From: Geodermatophilus pulveris
Lineage (GTDB): Bacteria > Actinomycetota > Actinomycetes > Mycobacteriales > Geodermatophilaceae
DNA length: 64,000 nt
Reading direction: 5' to 3'
Assembly: GCF_900188375.1 (NCBI RefSeq)
Contig: NZ_FZOO01000001.1
Location: 620,001 to 684,000, forward strand
The translations under genes and the position numbers were made by a program. Each line of letters starts with the position of its first letter. Within the stretch, counting starts at the first letter, position 1. Of the stretch, positions 9,188 to 17,529 are shown one piece after another. Under the pieces are notes generated by a model. That model was not told the origin of the DNA. It was given only the letters and a program-made list of their open reading frames with translations, and did not search any database.

Positions 9188-9660
9188 TCAGCGGAGGGCG
9201 CGGCGGATCTCCGCGACGACCCCCGCAGGGCGGCCCAGGACGTCGGCCGAGGTGAACCGCAGCACCGTCCACCCCGCGGCGACGAGCCGGTTGTGCCGGC
9301 GCAGGTCGTTGACGAACACGTCGCGCTCGCGGTGGACGTCGCCGTCGAACTCGACGAGGACCGGAGGTCCCGCTCCTGCATCGGGATCTCGATGCCCCCG
9401 AGCCCGGCGGCCGTCCGGTGGCTGACGACGGCACCGGGCGGGGCGGTGAGCAGCACGGCGGCGAGCCGAACGGTCGCCTCCGCGGCCACCCCCTGCGGCA
9501 GGTACGTGTCCCGCGACAGGCGGACCACCGCCGGGTGCTTCAACTGGCGGTCGGTGATCCCGGCCGCACGGACCATGGCGCGGGTCGCGGGTCCGGTCTG
9601 GCGGGACACGGGGCGTCGACGGGGCACCGCGGCAGCCTGCCGGGGACGACGCGGGTCCAC
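9188..9660 (-). pseudogene. DUF559 (Vsr-like endonuclease) gene with AbiEi-like N-terminus, internally deleted and frameshifted
   Basis: The N-terminal part reads from a GTG at 9660 through QTGPATRAMVRAAGITDRQL, ATVRLAAVLL and SHRTAAGLGGIEIPMQE, the AbiEi-like winged-helix start seen in actinobacterial DUF559 proteins. Near 9365 the coding sense moves to another frame, which gives GPPVLVEFDGDVHRERDVFV, LRRHNRLVAAGW and LRFTSADVLGRP, the conserved DUF559 C-terminus. About 100-150 residues normally between them are missing, so an internal deletion with a frameshift is the simplest reading. It lies between two direct 56-bp repeats. Confidence 0.8.
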
Positions 9661-9682
9661 CTGCGTCGTCCACAGGGCGGGC

Positions 9683-9738
9683 GAGATCGGCGGTCCCGCA
9701 CGGATCGGGGGACGCAGGCGAGTGAGATCGGCGATCTC
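9683..9738. repeat. 56-bp palindromic repeat, right copy flanking the DUF559 remnant
   Basis: Same length and direction as the unit at 9131-9186. The first ten bases, the GCACGGATC centre and the terminal GATCGGCGATCTC-type block are kept, while the left arm has drifted (GGTCCC for GATCTC). The rest of the gap from 9739 to 9820 shows nothing further that I can identify. Confidence 0.8.
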
Positions 9739-9820
9739 GCCGGGGGAGTGGCGAGCTGCGGACGCGACGGAGCCCGGGGTCCGAGGACCTCCGGGCTCCG
9801 GTCGAACGGTGACCGCTGCG

Positions 9821-10012
9821 TCAGGCGCGCACGACCTTGCCCGCGCGGATGCAGGAGGTGCACGCGTTGATGCGGCGGCGGTTGCCCGGGGCGACGAGCG
9901 CCTTCACGGACTGGATGTTCGGGTTCCAACGGCGCGGCGTGCGGCGGTGCGAGTGCGACACCGACATGCCGAAACCGGGCCCCTTGCCACAGACGTCGCA
10001 CACGGCAGCCAC
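9821..10012 (-). CDS. rpmB: 50S ribosomal protein L28
   Basis: A 63-residue large-subunit protein opening [20 protein letters not shown] with the family's [14 protein letters not shown] segment. It carries two CxxC pairs (C5/C8 and C51/C54), so it is the zinc-binding C+ form of L28. It is divergent from the FakA-like gene. A -10-like TAGACT reads towards it on the minus strand at 10085-10090, giving a leader of about 65-70 nt. C+ L28 genes in actinobacteria are often paired elsewhere with a zinc-free copy under Zur control; none is in this window. Confidence 0.97.
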   Translation of the reverse strand: MAAVCDVCGKGPGFGMSVSHSHRRTPRRWNPNIQSVKALVAPGNRRRINACTSCIRAGKVVRA

Positions 10013-10164
10013 GGTGGATCACTCCCAGAGATTCGTTTCGCGGACGGCGGCACGCCGACGCGCCCGCACACAAGACCTCCGAGGAGTCTAACCGCTCCCC
10101 GGCCGGGACGTCGGAGGGGTCGCCGGGGCCCGCTCGCGCACCCGGGGCTGTCGGCCCGGCTGGG

Positions 10165-10170
10165 TAGTCT
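10165..10170 (+). promoter_or_regulatory. Candidate -10 (TAGTCT) for a leaderless fakA-like transcript
   Basis: TAGTCT ends 6 nt before the GTG at 10177, which places the predicted +1 at or next to the start codon. No ribosome binding site is visible upstream of that GTG, which agrees with leaderless translation. Confidence 0.5.
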
Positions 10171-10176
10171 CCGGCC

Positions 10177-11805
10177 GTGCTGCGGGCGCTCGACGACGCC
10201 GCGGTCGGCCAGTGGTGCCGGGCCGCGGTCGACGCGCTGTCCGCGGCCCGGGGGCGCCTGGACGACCTCAACGTCTTCCCCGTGCCCGACGGCGACACCG
10301 GCACCAACCTGCTGGCCACGGCCCGGGCGGCGCTGGCCGAGCTGGAGCAGGCGCCGCCGGGGGGCACCGAGCCGGTGTGGGCGGTGATGGCCCGCGGCGC
10401 GGTGCTGGGCGCCCTCGGCAACTCCGGCACGATCCTCGCCCAGCTCGTCCGCGGGCTCGCCGACCAGCTCGCCGGGCAACCGCCGGCCGACGGGCCGACC
10501 CTCGCCGCCGCCCTGCAGAAGGCCGCCGACACCGCCTACGGCGCGGTCGCCGACCCCGAGGAGGGGACCTTCCTCACGGTGGCCCGCGCGGGCGCCGAGG
10601 CCGCGGGGGCCGCGGTCGCCGGCGGGCACACCGGGCTGGCCGAGGTGGTGCGGGCCGCCGCCGACGGCGCCCGGGCCGCCCTGGAGCGGACGCCGGGGCA
10701 GCTGGCCGCCCTGCGCGAGGCCGGCGTGGTCGACGCCGGCGGGGCGGGGCTGTGCCTGGTCCTCGACGCGCTGGTGGCCACGGTGACCGGCGTCGGGCCC
10801 GACCGCCCGCCGCTGGTCCGCCGGCCCCGGCACGGGGCGCACGCCGGGCACCACCACGGCCCGGACCCCGGCGACCTGCCGCACCAGCCGCCCGCCGGCC
10901 CGGGCAGCGAGGTCCAGTACCTGCTGGCCGGCAGCGACGAGGCCGCCGTGGCCCGGCTCCGGGACCGGCTCGCCGCGCTCGGCGACAGCCTGGTGGTCGT
11001 GGGCGTCGACACCCCGGCCGGGCGCGAGTGGAACGTGCACGTGCACGTCAGCGACGTGGGGGCGGCCATCGAGGCCGGCATCGAGGCCGGCCGCCCCCAC
11101 CGCATCTCGGTCAGCCCGCTGGCCCCGGTGCGGTCCCCGGCGCCGGTGCCCGGGGCGCGCGCCGTCGTGGCGATCGTCCCCGACGGAGGCCTGGCGGAGC
11201 TGTTCCGCGGTGGGGGCGCCACCGTCGTCCCCTGCGGGCCGGGCGGCGTCACCGAGGACGACGTGCTCGCCGCGGTCCTGGGCTGCGGCGCGGCCGGCGT
11301 CGTCGTGCTGCCCAACGACGCCGACCTCACCGCCCCGGCCGCCCGCGCCGCCGAGCGGGCCCGCGAGGAGGGACGCGAGGTCGCCGTGGTCCCCACCCGG
11401 TCGCCGGTGCAGGGCCTGGCCGCGCTCGCCGTCGCCGACCCGGCCCGGCGCTTCGGCGACGACGTCATCACCATGGCCGAGGCGGCCGCCGCGACCCGCT
11501 GGGCGGAGGTCACCGTCGCGGAGCAGGAGGCGCTGACCAGCGCGGGCCGCTGCGTGCCCGGTGACGTGCTCGGCTCGGCGGACGGCGACGTGCTGCTCGT
11601 GGGCGGCGCCGCTCCGGCGGTCGCCTGCGAGCTGCTGGACCGCCTGCTGTCCGCCGGCGGGGAGCTGGTCACCCTCGTGCTCGGCCCCGACACCGACCTC
11701 GCCGCCGCCGTGCTGGCCCACCTGGCCGGCCGGCACCCGACGGTCGAGGTGACCCGCTACGACGGCGCGCCCGAGGGGGTCCGGCTGCAGGTGGGGGTGG
11801 AGTAG
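10177..11805 (+). CDS. DAK2/FakA-like kinase-domain protein (YloV family)
   Basis: A 542-residue protein with an N-terminal DhaL/DAK2 ATP-binding domain (LNVFPVPDGDTGTN at 31-44, LGALGNSGTILAQ, DAGGAGLCLVLDAL) and a C-terminal FakA domain with PNDADL and VVPTRSPVQGLAAL. The family phosphorylates fatty acids bound to a FakB/DegV partner. No FakB gene lies here. A His-rich insert (HAGHHHG) near 225 is unusual. The gene is directly followed by recG (TAGTG overlap), a pairing I recall across actinobacteria and firmicutes. Confidence 0.9.
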   Translation: MLRALDDAAVGQWCRAAVDALSAARGRLDDLNVFPVPDGDTGTNLLATARAALAELEQAPPGGTEPVWAVMARGAVLGALGNSGTILAQLVRGLADQLAGQPPADGPTLAAALQKAADTAYGAVADPEEGTFLTVARAGAEAAGAAVAGGHTGLAEVVRAAADGARAALERTPGQLAALREAGVVDAGGAGLCLVLDALVATVTGVGPDRPPLVRRPRHGAHAGHHHGPDPGDLPHQPPAGPGSEVQYLLAGSDEAAVARLRDRLAALGDSLVVVGVDTPAGREWNVHVHVSDVGAAIEAGIEAGRPHRISVSPLAPVRSPAPVPGARAVVAIVPDGGLAELFRGGGATVVPCGPGGVTEDDVLAAVLGCGAAGVVVLPNDADLTAPAARAAERAREEGREVAVVPTRSPVQGLAALAVADPARRFGDDVITMAEAAAATRWAEVTVAEQEALTSAGRCVPGDVLGSADGDVLLVGGAAPAVACELLDRLLSAGGELVTLVLGPDTDLAAAVLAHLAGRHPTVEVTRYDGAPEGVRLQVGVE

Positions 11806-13985
11806 TGGCCGTCGACATGGCGACCCGGCTGGACCGGGTGCTCGGCGCCAGGACGGCCAGGGCGATGGCCGAGTCGCTGGACCTGCACACGGTGCGCGAC
11901 CTGCTGCGGCACTACCCGCGCCGCTACGCCAGGCGCGGTGAGATGACCCGCCTGGACGACCTGCAGGTCGGCGACCGCGTCACCGTGCTGGCCCAGGTGC
12001 GCACGGTCAGCACGCGGAAGATGCGCAACCGCCCGGGGTCGCTCACCGAGGTCACCGTCGGCGACGGCGCCGGCACCATGCAGCTGGTCTTCTTCAACCG
12101 CCGGCACGGCGACCTCACCGCGGGCGCCTGGGGACTGTTCGCCGGCACGGTCGGCGAGTACCGCAGGAGCAAGCAATTCGCCCACCCCGACTTCCACCTC
12201 ATCACCGGGGACGACGACACCGACTGGGCCCGCGCGCTCATCCCGATCTACCCGGCGACCAAGGAGGTGTCCAGCTGGGTCCTGCAGCGGTCCGTGAAGC
12301 TGCTGCTGGACGCCACCGGCGGCTTCGGCTTCGTCGAGGACCCGCTGCCCGAGCGGCTGCGCGCCCGCCACGGGCTGCCCAGCCTGGCGGCCGCGCTGCT
12401 CGACGTGCACCGGCCCACCTCCGACGACGACGTCGAGCGGGCGGCGCACCGGCTCAAGTGGGACGAGGCGCTCACCCTGCAGCTCACCCTCGCCGCCCGC
12501 CGCCGCGCCGCCGCGCTGGAGCCCGGCGTGGCCCGGCCGCGGCGGGCCGGCGGGCTGCTGGACGCCGTCGACGCCGCGCTGCCCTTCGCCCTCACCGACG
12601 GGCAGCGCGAGGTGGGAGAGGAGCTGGCCGCCGAGCTGTCCCGGGAGCAGCCGATGCACCGGCTGCTGCAGGGCGAGGTCGGCGCCGGCAAGACGGTCGT
12701 CGCGCTGCGCGCCATGGCGCAGGTCGTCGACGCCGGCGGGCAGGCGGCGCTGCTGGCCCCCACCGAGGTGCTCGCCGCCCAGCACGCCCGCAGCATCGGC
12801 GCCATGCTCGGCCCGCTGGGCCGCGCCGGCGAGCTGGACGGCGACCCGGCCGGCACCCGCGTGGTGCTGCTCACCGGGTCGCAGAAGGCCGCCGCCCGCC
12901 GGGAGGGCCGCGCCGCGGTCGCCGGCGGCAGCGCCGGCATCGTCGTCGGCACCCACGCGCTGCTGCAGGAGGGCGTGGAGTTCGCCGACCTCGGGCTGGT
13001 CGTCGTCGACGAGCAGCACCGCTTCGGCGTGGAGCAGCGCGACGCGCTGCGCGCCAAGGGCAACCGGCCCCCGCACGTGCTGGTGATGACCGCGACGCCG
13101 ATCCCGCGGACGGTCGCCATGACCGTCTACGGCGACCTGGAGACCTCCACGCTGCGCCAGCTGCCCGGCGGGCGCGGCGGCGTGGCCAGCTCCGTGGTCC
13201 CCGTCCGGGACCGGCCGGCCTGGCTGGACCGCGCCTGGGAACGGCTGCGCGAGGAGGTCGCCGCCGGCCGGCAGGCCTACGTCGTCTGCCCGCGCATCGG
13301 GGAGGACGCCGCGAGCGGGGAGGAGCCCGACGAGGCCGGCGGCGCCGCGGCCGAGGGCGGCTCGGACCGCCGTCCGCCGCTGGCCGTCCTCGACGTCGCC
13401 GAGGAGCTGCGCGCCGGCCCGCTGGCCGGGCTGCGCCTGGAGGTCCTGCACGGCCGGCTGGCCCCGGAGGTCAAGGAGGCCACCATGCGGGCCTTCGCCG
13501 CCCGCGAGGTCGACGTGCTGGTCGCCACCACCGTCGTCGAGGTCGGCGTGGACGTGCCCAACGCCACCGTGATGGTGGTCATGGACGCCGACCGGTTCGG
13601 CGTCAGCCAGCTGCACCAGCTGCGCGGCCGCGTCGCCCGGGGGGAGCACCAGGGGCTGTGCCTGCTGGTCTCCGAGGCGTCCCCCTCCTCGGCGACGGGC
13701 CAGCGGCTGGCCGCGGTGGCCGCCACCTCCGACGGCTTCGAGCTGGCCCGGCTGGACCTGGAGACCCGCCGCGAGGGCGACGTGCTCGGCGCCGCGCAGT
13801 CCGGGCGCCGCTCGGGCATCCGGATGCTCTCGCTGCTGGAGGACGAGCAGCTCATCGCCGAGGCCCGCGCGGAGGCCACCGCGCTGCTGGCCACCGACCG
13901 CGGCCTGGCCGACTTCCCCAGCCTGGCGATGGAGGTGGCCGCGCTGGCCACCGACGAGCGCGCCACGTACCTGGAGAAGACATGA
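11805..13985 (+). CDS. recG: ATP-dependent DNA helicase RecG
   Basis: Remodels stalled replication forks and Holliday junctions. The N-terminal wedge/OB domain (VTVLAQVRTV) precedes the SF2 helicase core: Walker A GEVGAGKT from about 290, LLAPTEVLAAQHA, the DExH-type box DEQH at 402-405, VLVMTATPIPRT, and QLHQLRGRVARGEH as motif VI. An acidic Gly/Ala/Glu-rich insert lies near 505-525. Its 726 residues are normal. The GTG start shares a base with the preceding TAG stop. A hairpin repeat begins right after its stop codon. Confidence 0.97.
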   Translation: MAVDMATRLDRVLGARTARAMAESLDLHTVRDLLRHYPRRYARRGEMTRLDDLQVGDRVTVLAQVRTVSTRKMRNRPGSLTEVTVGDGAGTMQLVFFNRRHGDLTAGAWGLFAGTVGEYRRSKQFAHPDFHLITGDDDTDWARALIPIYPATKEVSSWVLQRSVKLLLDATGGFGFVEDPLPERLRARHGLPSLAAALLDVHRPTSDDDVERAAHRLKWDEALTLQLTLAARRRAAALEPGVARPRRAGGLLDAVDAALPFALTDGQREVGEELAAELSREQPMHRLLQGEVGAGKTVVALRAMAQVVDAGGQAALLAPTEVLAAQHARSIGAMLGPLGRAGELDGDPAGTRVVLLTGSQKAAARREGRAAVAGGSAGIVVGTHALLQEGVEFADLGLVVVDEQHRFGVEQRDALRAKGNRPPHVLVMTATPIPRTVAMTVYGDLETSTLRQLPGGRGGVASSVVPVRDRPAWLDRAWERLREEVAAGRQAYVVCPRIGEDAASGEEPDEAGGAAAEGGSDRRPPLAVLDVAEELRAGPLAGLRLEVLHGRLAPEVKEATMRAFAAREVDVLVATTVVEVGVDVPNATVMVVMDADRFGVSQLHQLRGRVARGEHQGLCLLVSEASPSSATGQRLAAVAATSDGFELARLDLETRREGDVLGAAQSGRRSGIRMLSLLEDEQLIAEARAEATALLATDRGLADFPSLAMEVAALATDERATYLEKT

Positions 13986-13987
13986 GA

Positions 13988-14043
13988 GAGGACCCCGTCC
14001 TCCTCACCCCTCGCAGGCTCGGGGCGAGCCTCGGGACGGGGCC
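13988..14043 (+). repeat. Stop-codon-associated hairpin repeat, copy A (recG/rsmD)
   Basis: Begins two bases after the recG stop and ends at the base before the rsmD ATG. It has the outer stem CCCCGTCC/GGACGGGG and the conserved centre CTCGCAGGCTCG, whose inner arm is complemented by CGAGCCT. The element fills the whole spacer, so any ribosome binding site of rsmD must come from it. Five related copies occur in the window. Confidence 0.88.
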
Positions 14044-14598
14044 ATGACCAGGCTGGTCGCGGGGGTCGCGGGCGGGCGCCGGCTGCGGGTGCCGCCGTCG
14101 GGCGTGCGGCCCACCGGCGACCGCGCGCGGGAGGGGCTGTTCAACACCCTCTCGACGCTGCTGGACCTCGAGGGCGCCACCGTCCTCGACCTCTACGCCG
14201 GCTCCGGTGCGCTCGGGCTGGAGGCGCTCAGCCGCGGCGCGGCGCAGGTGGTGTTCGTGGAGCACGCCCCCCGCGTGCTGCCGGTGCTGCGGGCCAACCT
14301 GGACGCCGTCGGCCTGCCCGGCGGACGGGTGGTGCCGGGCTCGGTGCCCACCGTCGTCGCCGGGGCGCCGCCGGCCCGCTTCGACCTGGTCCTCGCCGAC
14401 CCGCCCTACGCCACGCCGCCGGCCGACGTGGTCGGCGTGCTGCAGGCGCTGGTCAGCGGCGAGTGGCTGGCCGAGGGCGCCGTCGTGGTGGTCGAGCGGC
14501 CGAGCCGCGAGGCGCCGTTCGCCTGGCCGACACCCCTGCGCGGCCTGCGCGACCGCCGCTACGGCGAGGCGGTGCTCCGGTACGGTCGCTGTCCGTGA
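14044..14598 (+). CDS. rsmD: 16S rRNA (guanine(966)-N(2))-methyltransferase
   Basis: Methylates G966 of 16S rRNA using S-adenosylmethionine. The SAM motif VLDLYAGSGALGLEAL spans about 48-63 and the catalytic DPPY is at 119-122. The opening RLVAGVAGGRRLRVP and VRPTGDRAREGLFN are family hallmarks. Its 184 residues are typical. It is followed by coaD with a GTGA overlap, a common bacterial pairing. Its last codons (TAC GGT CGC TGT) use unusually T-rich choices for this genome and contain a -10-like sequence for coaD. Confidence 0.96.
   Translation: MTRLVAGVAGGRRLRVPPSGVRPTGDRAREGLFNTLSTLLDLEGATVLDLYAGSGALGLEALSRGAAQVVFVEHAPRVLPVLRANLDAVGLPGGRVVPGSVPTVVAGAPPARFDLVLADPPYATPPADVVGVLQALVSGEWLAEGAVVVVERPSREAPFAWPTPLRGLRDRRYGEAVLRYGRCP
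14581..14586 (+). promoter_or_regulatory. Candidate internal -10 (TACGGT) for coaD
   Basis: TACGGT within the last codons of rsmD lies 8 nt before the coaD GTG, the spacing expected for a leaderless start. The local GGT and TGT codons are rare in these genes, which may reflect selection on the DNA sequence. It could still be chance. Confidence 0.3.
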
Positions 14599-15083
14599 GA
14601 CGTGCCGTCTGCCCCGGGTCGTTCGACCCCGTGACCAACGGGCACGTCGACGTCATCACCCGGGCCGCGGCCCTGTACGACGAGCTCGTCGTCGCCGTGC
14701 TGGTCAACCCCGGCAAGGCCGGGCTGTTCACCGTCGACGAGCGCATGGCGCTGCTGCGCGACGCGGTCGCCGACGTGCCCAACGTGCGGGTCGACAGCTT
14801 CCAGGGCCTGCTCGTCGACTACTGCCGCGCCCACGACGTCCCGGTGATCGTCAAGGGGCTGCGGGCGGTCAGCGACTTCGAGTACGAGCTGCAGATGGCG
14901 CAGATGAACCGCGAGCTGGCCGCGGTGGAGACGCTGTTCGTCCCCACCGCCCCGCAGGTCGGCCACCTGTCCTCCAGCCTGGTCAAGCAGATCGCCACCT
15001 TCGGCGGGGACGTCTCCGGCCTGGTGCCCAAGGCCGTGCACGAGCGGCTGGTCGCGCAGCGGGAGCGGGAGGGCAGTCCGTGA
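14595..15083 (+). CDS. coaD: Phosphopantetheine adenylyltransferase
   Basis: Transfers AMP to 4'-phosphopantetheine in coenzyme A synthesis. The nucleotidyltransferase motif is GSFDPVTNGHVDVI (8-21, T/HxGH at 14-17), followed by VIVKGLRAVSDFEYELQMAQMN and the C-terminal HLSSSLVKQIA loop that matches the ISSTxxR-type motif. Length is 162 residues. The GTG start overlaps the rsmD stop and its own stop overlaps the next gene by 4 bp. Confidence 0.97.
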   Translation: MRRAVCPGSFDPVTNGHVDVITRAAALYDELVVAVLVNPGKAGLFTVDERMALLRDAVADVPNVRVDSFQGLLVDYCRAHDVPVIVKGLRAVSDFEYELQMAQMNRELAAVETLFVPTAPQVGHLSSSLVKQIATFGGDVSGLVPKAVHERLVAQREREGSP

Positions 15084-15772
15084 CCGAGGTGGTGTACCGC
15101 CTGTACGAGGTCGTCGACGAGCTGGGCAGCGTCATCGAGAACGCCCGCAGCGTGCCGATGTCCGGCGGGACGTGCATGGTGTCCCGCGACATGCTGCTCG
15201 ACCTGCTCGACGACCTCCGGGAGAACCTGCCCGCCGAGGTGCACAAGGCCGGCGCGATCGTGGAGCAGCGCACCGAGATCCTCCAGCAGGCGCAGGCCGA
15301 GGCCGAGCGGCTGACCGGGCGCACCCGCAGCGAGACCGAGCAGGTCGTCGGCGCGGCCCGCCGGCAGCGGGAGGAGATCCTCGGCACGGCCCGGCGGCAG
15401 CGCGACGACCTGCTCACCCGCGCCCAGGCCGAGGCCGAGGACCTGCTCGCCCGCGCCGAGGAGGAGGCCGAGCAGATCGTCGAGCAGGCCCGCCGGCACC
15501 ACGAGGCCGTCCTCGCCGACGCGCAGGCCCAGCACGCGGAGATCCTGGCGGCCGCGCAGGCCGAGCACGAGCGGCTGGTCAGCGAGACCGAGGTCTACCG
15601 CGGCGCCGTGGACCGCGCCGACGAGCTGGGGGCGCAGACCGCGGCGGACGTCGCCCGCATGCGCACCGAGGTCGACGAGTACGTCGACAGCCGGCTCGCC
15701 GACTTCGGCGGCACGCTGGAGCGGATGCTGCGCTCGGTGGAGAAGGCCCGGTCCAGCCTCCGCGCGACCTGA
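15080..15772 (+). CDS. SepIVA-like DivIVA-family coiled-coil protein
   Basis: A 230-residue protein with a short N-terminal domain (YRLYEVVDELGSVIENARSV, SGGTCMVSRDMLLDLLDDL) and then a long, Ala/Glu/Gln/Arg-rich coiled coil from about 60 to 180 containing repeated QAEAE and ARRQR units. Its place next to coaD and upstream of DUF177-rpmF-rnc matches Mycobacterium Rv2927c, known as SepIVA, which is needed for division and envelope growth. I infer the same role: a membrane-curvature or septum-linked scaffold. The GTG start overlaps the coaD stop. Confidence 0.78.
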   Translation: MTEVVYRLYEVVDELGSVIENARSVPMSGGTCMVSRDMLLDLLDDLRENLPAEVHKAGAIVEQRTEILQQAQAEAERLTGRTRSETEQVVGAARRQREEILGTARRQRDDLLTRAQAEAEDLLARAEEEAEQIVEQARRHHEAVLADAQAQHAEILAAAQAEHERLVSETEVYRGAVDRADELGAQTAADVARMRTEVDEYVDSRLADFGGTLERMLRSVEKARSSLRAT

Positions 15773-15801
15773 GCCGGGACGGCGCCGTCCGCGCGATCGG
15801 G

Positions 15802-15807
15802 TAGGCT
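15802..15807 (+). promoter_or_regulatory. Candidate -10 (TAGGCT) upstream of DUF177-rpmF-rnc
   Basis: TAGGCT in the gap after the SepIVA-like gene lies about 75 nt before the ATG at 15882. The same hexamer occurs upstream of ffh. No convincing -35 is seen. Confidence 0.35.
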
Positions 15808-15881
15808 GACCTCCTGGTCCGACCGCCGGAGGTCCCGTACCCCCGCCGGGCCCTTCCCCGCTGCCTACCGCGAGTACCGAC

Positions 15882-16502
15882 ATGCCTGCCGCACCGCTGC
15901 CCCGCTCCGGCGCCGCGTCCCCGGACGCCCGGCGTCCGGCCGCCAACCCCTGGTCCGTGGACCTGCGCGAGCTCGGCCGCCGGGCCGGGTCGATGCACGA
16001 GCTGGAGCGCTCGCTCCCCGCGCCCGCCGACTGGCGGGTGGAGCTCATCGGCGTCCCCGAGGGCGCCCCGGTCGCGCTGCGGCTGCGGCTGGAGTCGGTG
16101 ATGGAGGGGGTGCTCGTCTCCGGCGAGGTCGACGTCCCCGTCGCCGGCTCCTGCGCCCGCTGCCTCGAGCCGGTCGAGGACACCCTGGAGCTCGACGTCC
16201 AGGAGCTGTTCGCCTATCCGGGCAGCACCACGGAGGCCACGAGCGAGGAGGACGAGGTCCGCTCCGTCGAGGGCGAGCACATCGACCTCGAGCCGATGGT
16301 CCGCGACCTCGTCGTGCTGAGCCTGCCGCTGGCGCCGACCTGCACCGACGACTGCGCCGGGCTGTGCGTCGACTGCGGGCAGCGGCTCGACGACCTGCCG
16401 GCCGACCACACCCACGAGCAGCTCGACCCGCGCTGGGCCGGGCTGGCCGCACGACTCGCCGCACCGGGCACCCCCGGCGCGGCCGACCCAGAGGAGAACT
16501 GA
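15882..16502 (+). CDS. DUF177 (YceD) family protein
   Basis: A 206-residue protein with the YceD core [36 protein letters not shown] and a C-terminal Cys cluster ([18 protein letters not shown]) that probably binds zinc. YceD proteins are consistently encoded just upstream of rpmF and have been linked to 23S rRNA or 50S maturation. Here one base separates it from rpmF, with GAGGAGAA as the intervening ribosome binding site. The N-terminal 20 residues are low-complexity. Confidence 0.92.
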   Translation: MPAAPLPRSGAASPDARRPAANPWSVDLRELGRRAGSMHELERSLPAPADWRVELIGVPEGAPVALRLRLESVMEGVLVSGEVDVPVAGSCARCLEPVEDTLELDVQELFAYPGSTTEATSEEDEVRSVEGEHIDLEPMVRDLVVLSLPLAPTCTDDCAGLCVDCGQRLDDLPADHTHEQLDPRWAGLAARLAAPGTPGAADPEEN

Positions 16503-16503
16503 C

Positions 16504-16683
16504 GTGGCCGTCCCGAAGCGGAAGATGTCCCGCTCCAACACCCGCGCCCGGCGTTCGCAGTGGAAGGCCACCGCGCCCACCCTGACGCCGTGCCCGAACA
16601 AGGCCTGCGGCCAGCCCAAGCCGCCGCACCAGGCCTGCCGGAACTGCGGCCAGTACGCCGGCCGCCAGGTCCTCTCCGTCTGA
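16504..16683 (+). CDS. rpmF: 50S ribosomal protein L32
   Basis: A 59-residue protein starting [20 protein letters not shown], with a zinc ribbon formed by [10 protein letters not shown] and CRNCGQYAG. It is a structural component of the 50S subunit. The GTG at 16504 follows GAGGAGAACTGAC. The downstream rnc frame is open through the rpmF stop, with a CTG overlapping it. Confidence 0.96.
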   Translation: MAVPKRKMSRSNTRARRSQWKATAPTLTPCPNKACGQPKPPHQACRNCGQYAGRQVLSV

Positions 16684-16700
16684 CGCCGGTCGCACCAGCC

Positions 16701-17525
16701 GTGGGGACGACGCCACCAGGCGCCCGGCCGGCCGCCGACGGGTCGGCCGGCCGCTCCCCGGCCGGTGCCGCGCACGCCGACCGCGCGGCCGCCTGGCTCC
16801 TCGACGCCCTCGGCATCGAGCTGCCCGGCGGCCTGCTCGCGCTGGCCCTGACCCACCGGTCCTGGGCCTACGAGCACGGCGGGCTGCCCACCAACGAGCG
16901 CCTGGAGTTCCTCGGGGACTCGGTGCTCGGCCTGGTCGTCACCGACGAGCTCTACCGGCGCCACCCCGAGCTGCCCGAGGGGCGGCTGGCGAAGCTGCGC
17001 GCCTCCGTGGTCAACATGACCTCCCTGGCCGGCGTCGCCCGCCGGCTCGGCGACGGCGGCTTGGGCCCGCACCTGCTGCTGGGCCGCGGGGAGGAGACCA
17101 CCGGCGGCCGGCACAAGGACTCGATCCTGGCCGACGCGGTGGAGGCCCTCATCGGCGCCGTGCACGTCGGCCTCGGCCTGGACGCCGCGGCGGCCATCGT
17201 GCACCGGCTGTTCGACCCGCTGCTCGACCAGGCCGCCACCCGGGGCGCCGGCCTGGACTGGAAGACCAGCCTGCAGGAGCTGGGCGCCCGGCTGGGCCTG
17301 GGCGCCCCGGCCTACCAGATCGAGGACGCCGGCCCCGACCACGCCAAGACCTTCACCGCCGCCGTCGTCCTCGCCGGCACCGTCCACGGCCGCGGGGCCG
17401 GGCGCACCAAGAAGGCCGCCGAGCAGGAGGCCGCCGAAGCCGCCTGGCGGGCGCTGTCCGACGTCACGCCGGAGGGGGCGCCCCGGGACGGCGAGGCCGT
17501 CGCAGCCGTGACCGGCGCGGGCTGA
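16701..17525 (+). CDS. rnc: Ribonuclease III
   Basis: Cuts double-stranded RNA in rRNA processing. The catalytic signature [13 protein letters not shown] (65-77 from this start, E69 and D73) is intact, with [16 protein letters not shown] as the second acidic cluster. A C-terminal dsRNA-binding domain contains [21 protein letters not shown] 16701 lacks a ribosome binding site; the frame is open to a CTG at 16680 that overlaps the rpmF stop as CTGA and may be the real start. The N-terminal 25 residues are low-complexity. mutM follows after four bases. Confidence 0.95.
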   Translation: MGTTPPGARPAADGSAGRSPAGAAHADRAAAWLLDALGIELPGGLLALALTHRSWAYEHGGLPTNERLEFLGDSVLGLVVTDELYRRHPELPEGRLAKLRASVVNMTSLAGVARRLGDGGLGPHLLLGRGEETTGGRHKDSILADAVEALIGAVHVGLGLDAAAAIVHRLFDPLLDQAATRGAGLDWKTSLQELGARLGLGAPAYQIEDAGPDHAKTFTAAVVLAGTVHGRGAGRTKKAAEQEAAEAAWRALSDVTPEGAPRDGEAVAAVTGAG

Positions 17526-17529
17526 GCGC

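Noticed and set aside
8431-9660. Minus-strand frame of 409 codons as an intact DUF559 protein
   Set aside because: Only its first 100 residues look like a real protein; the conserved DUF559 C-terminus lies in another frame, and the rest is the shadow of the cytidylate-kinase-like gene.
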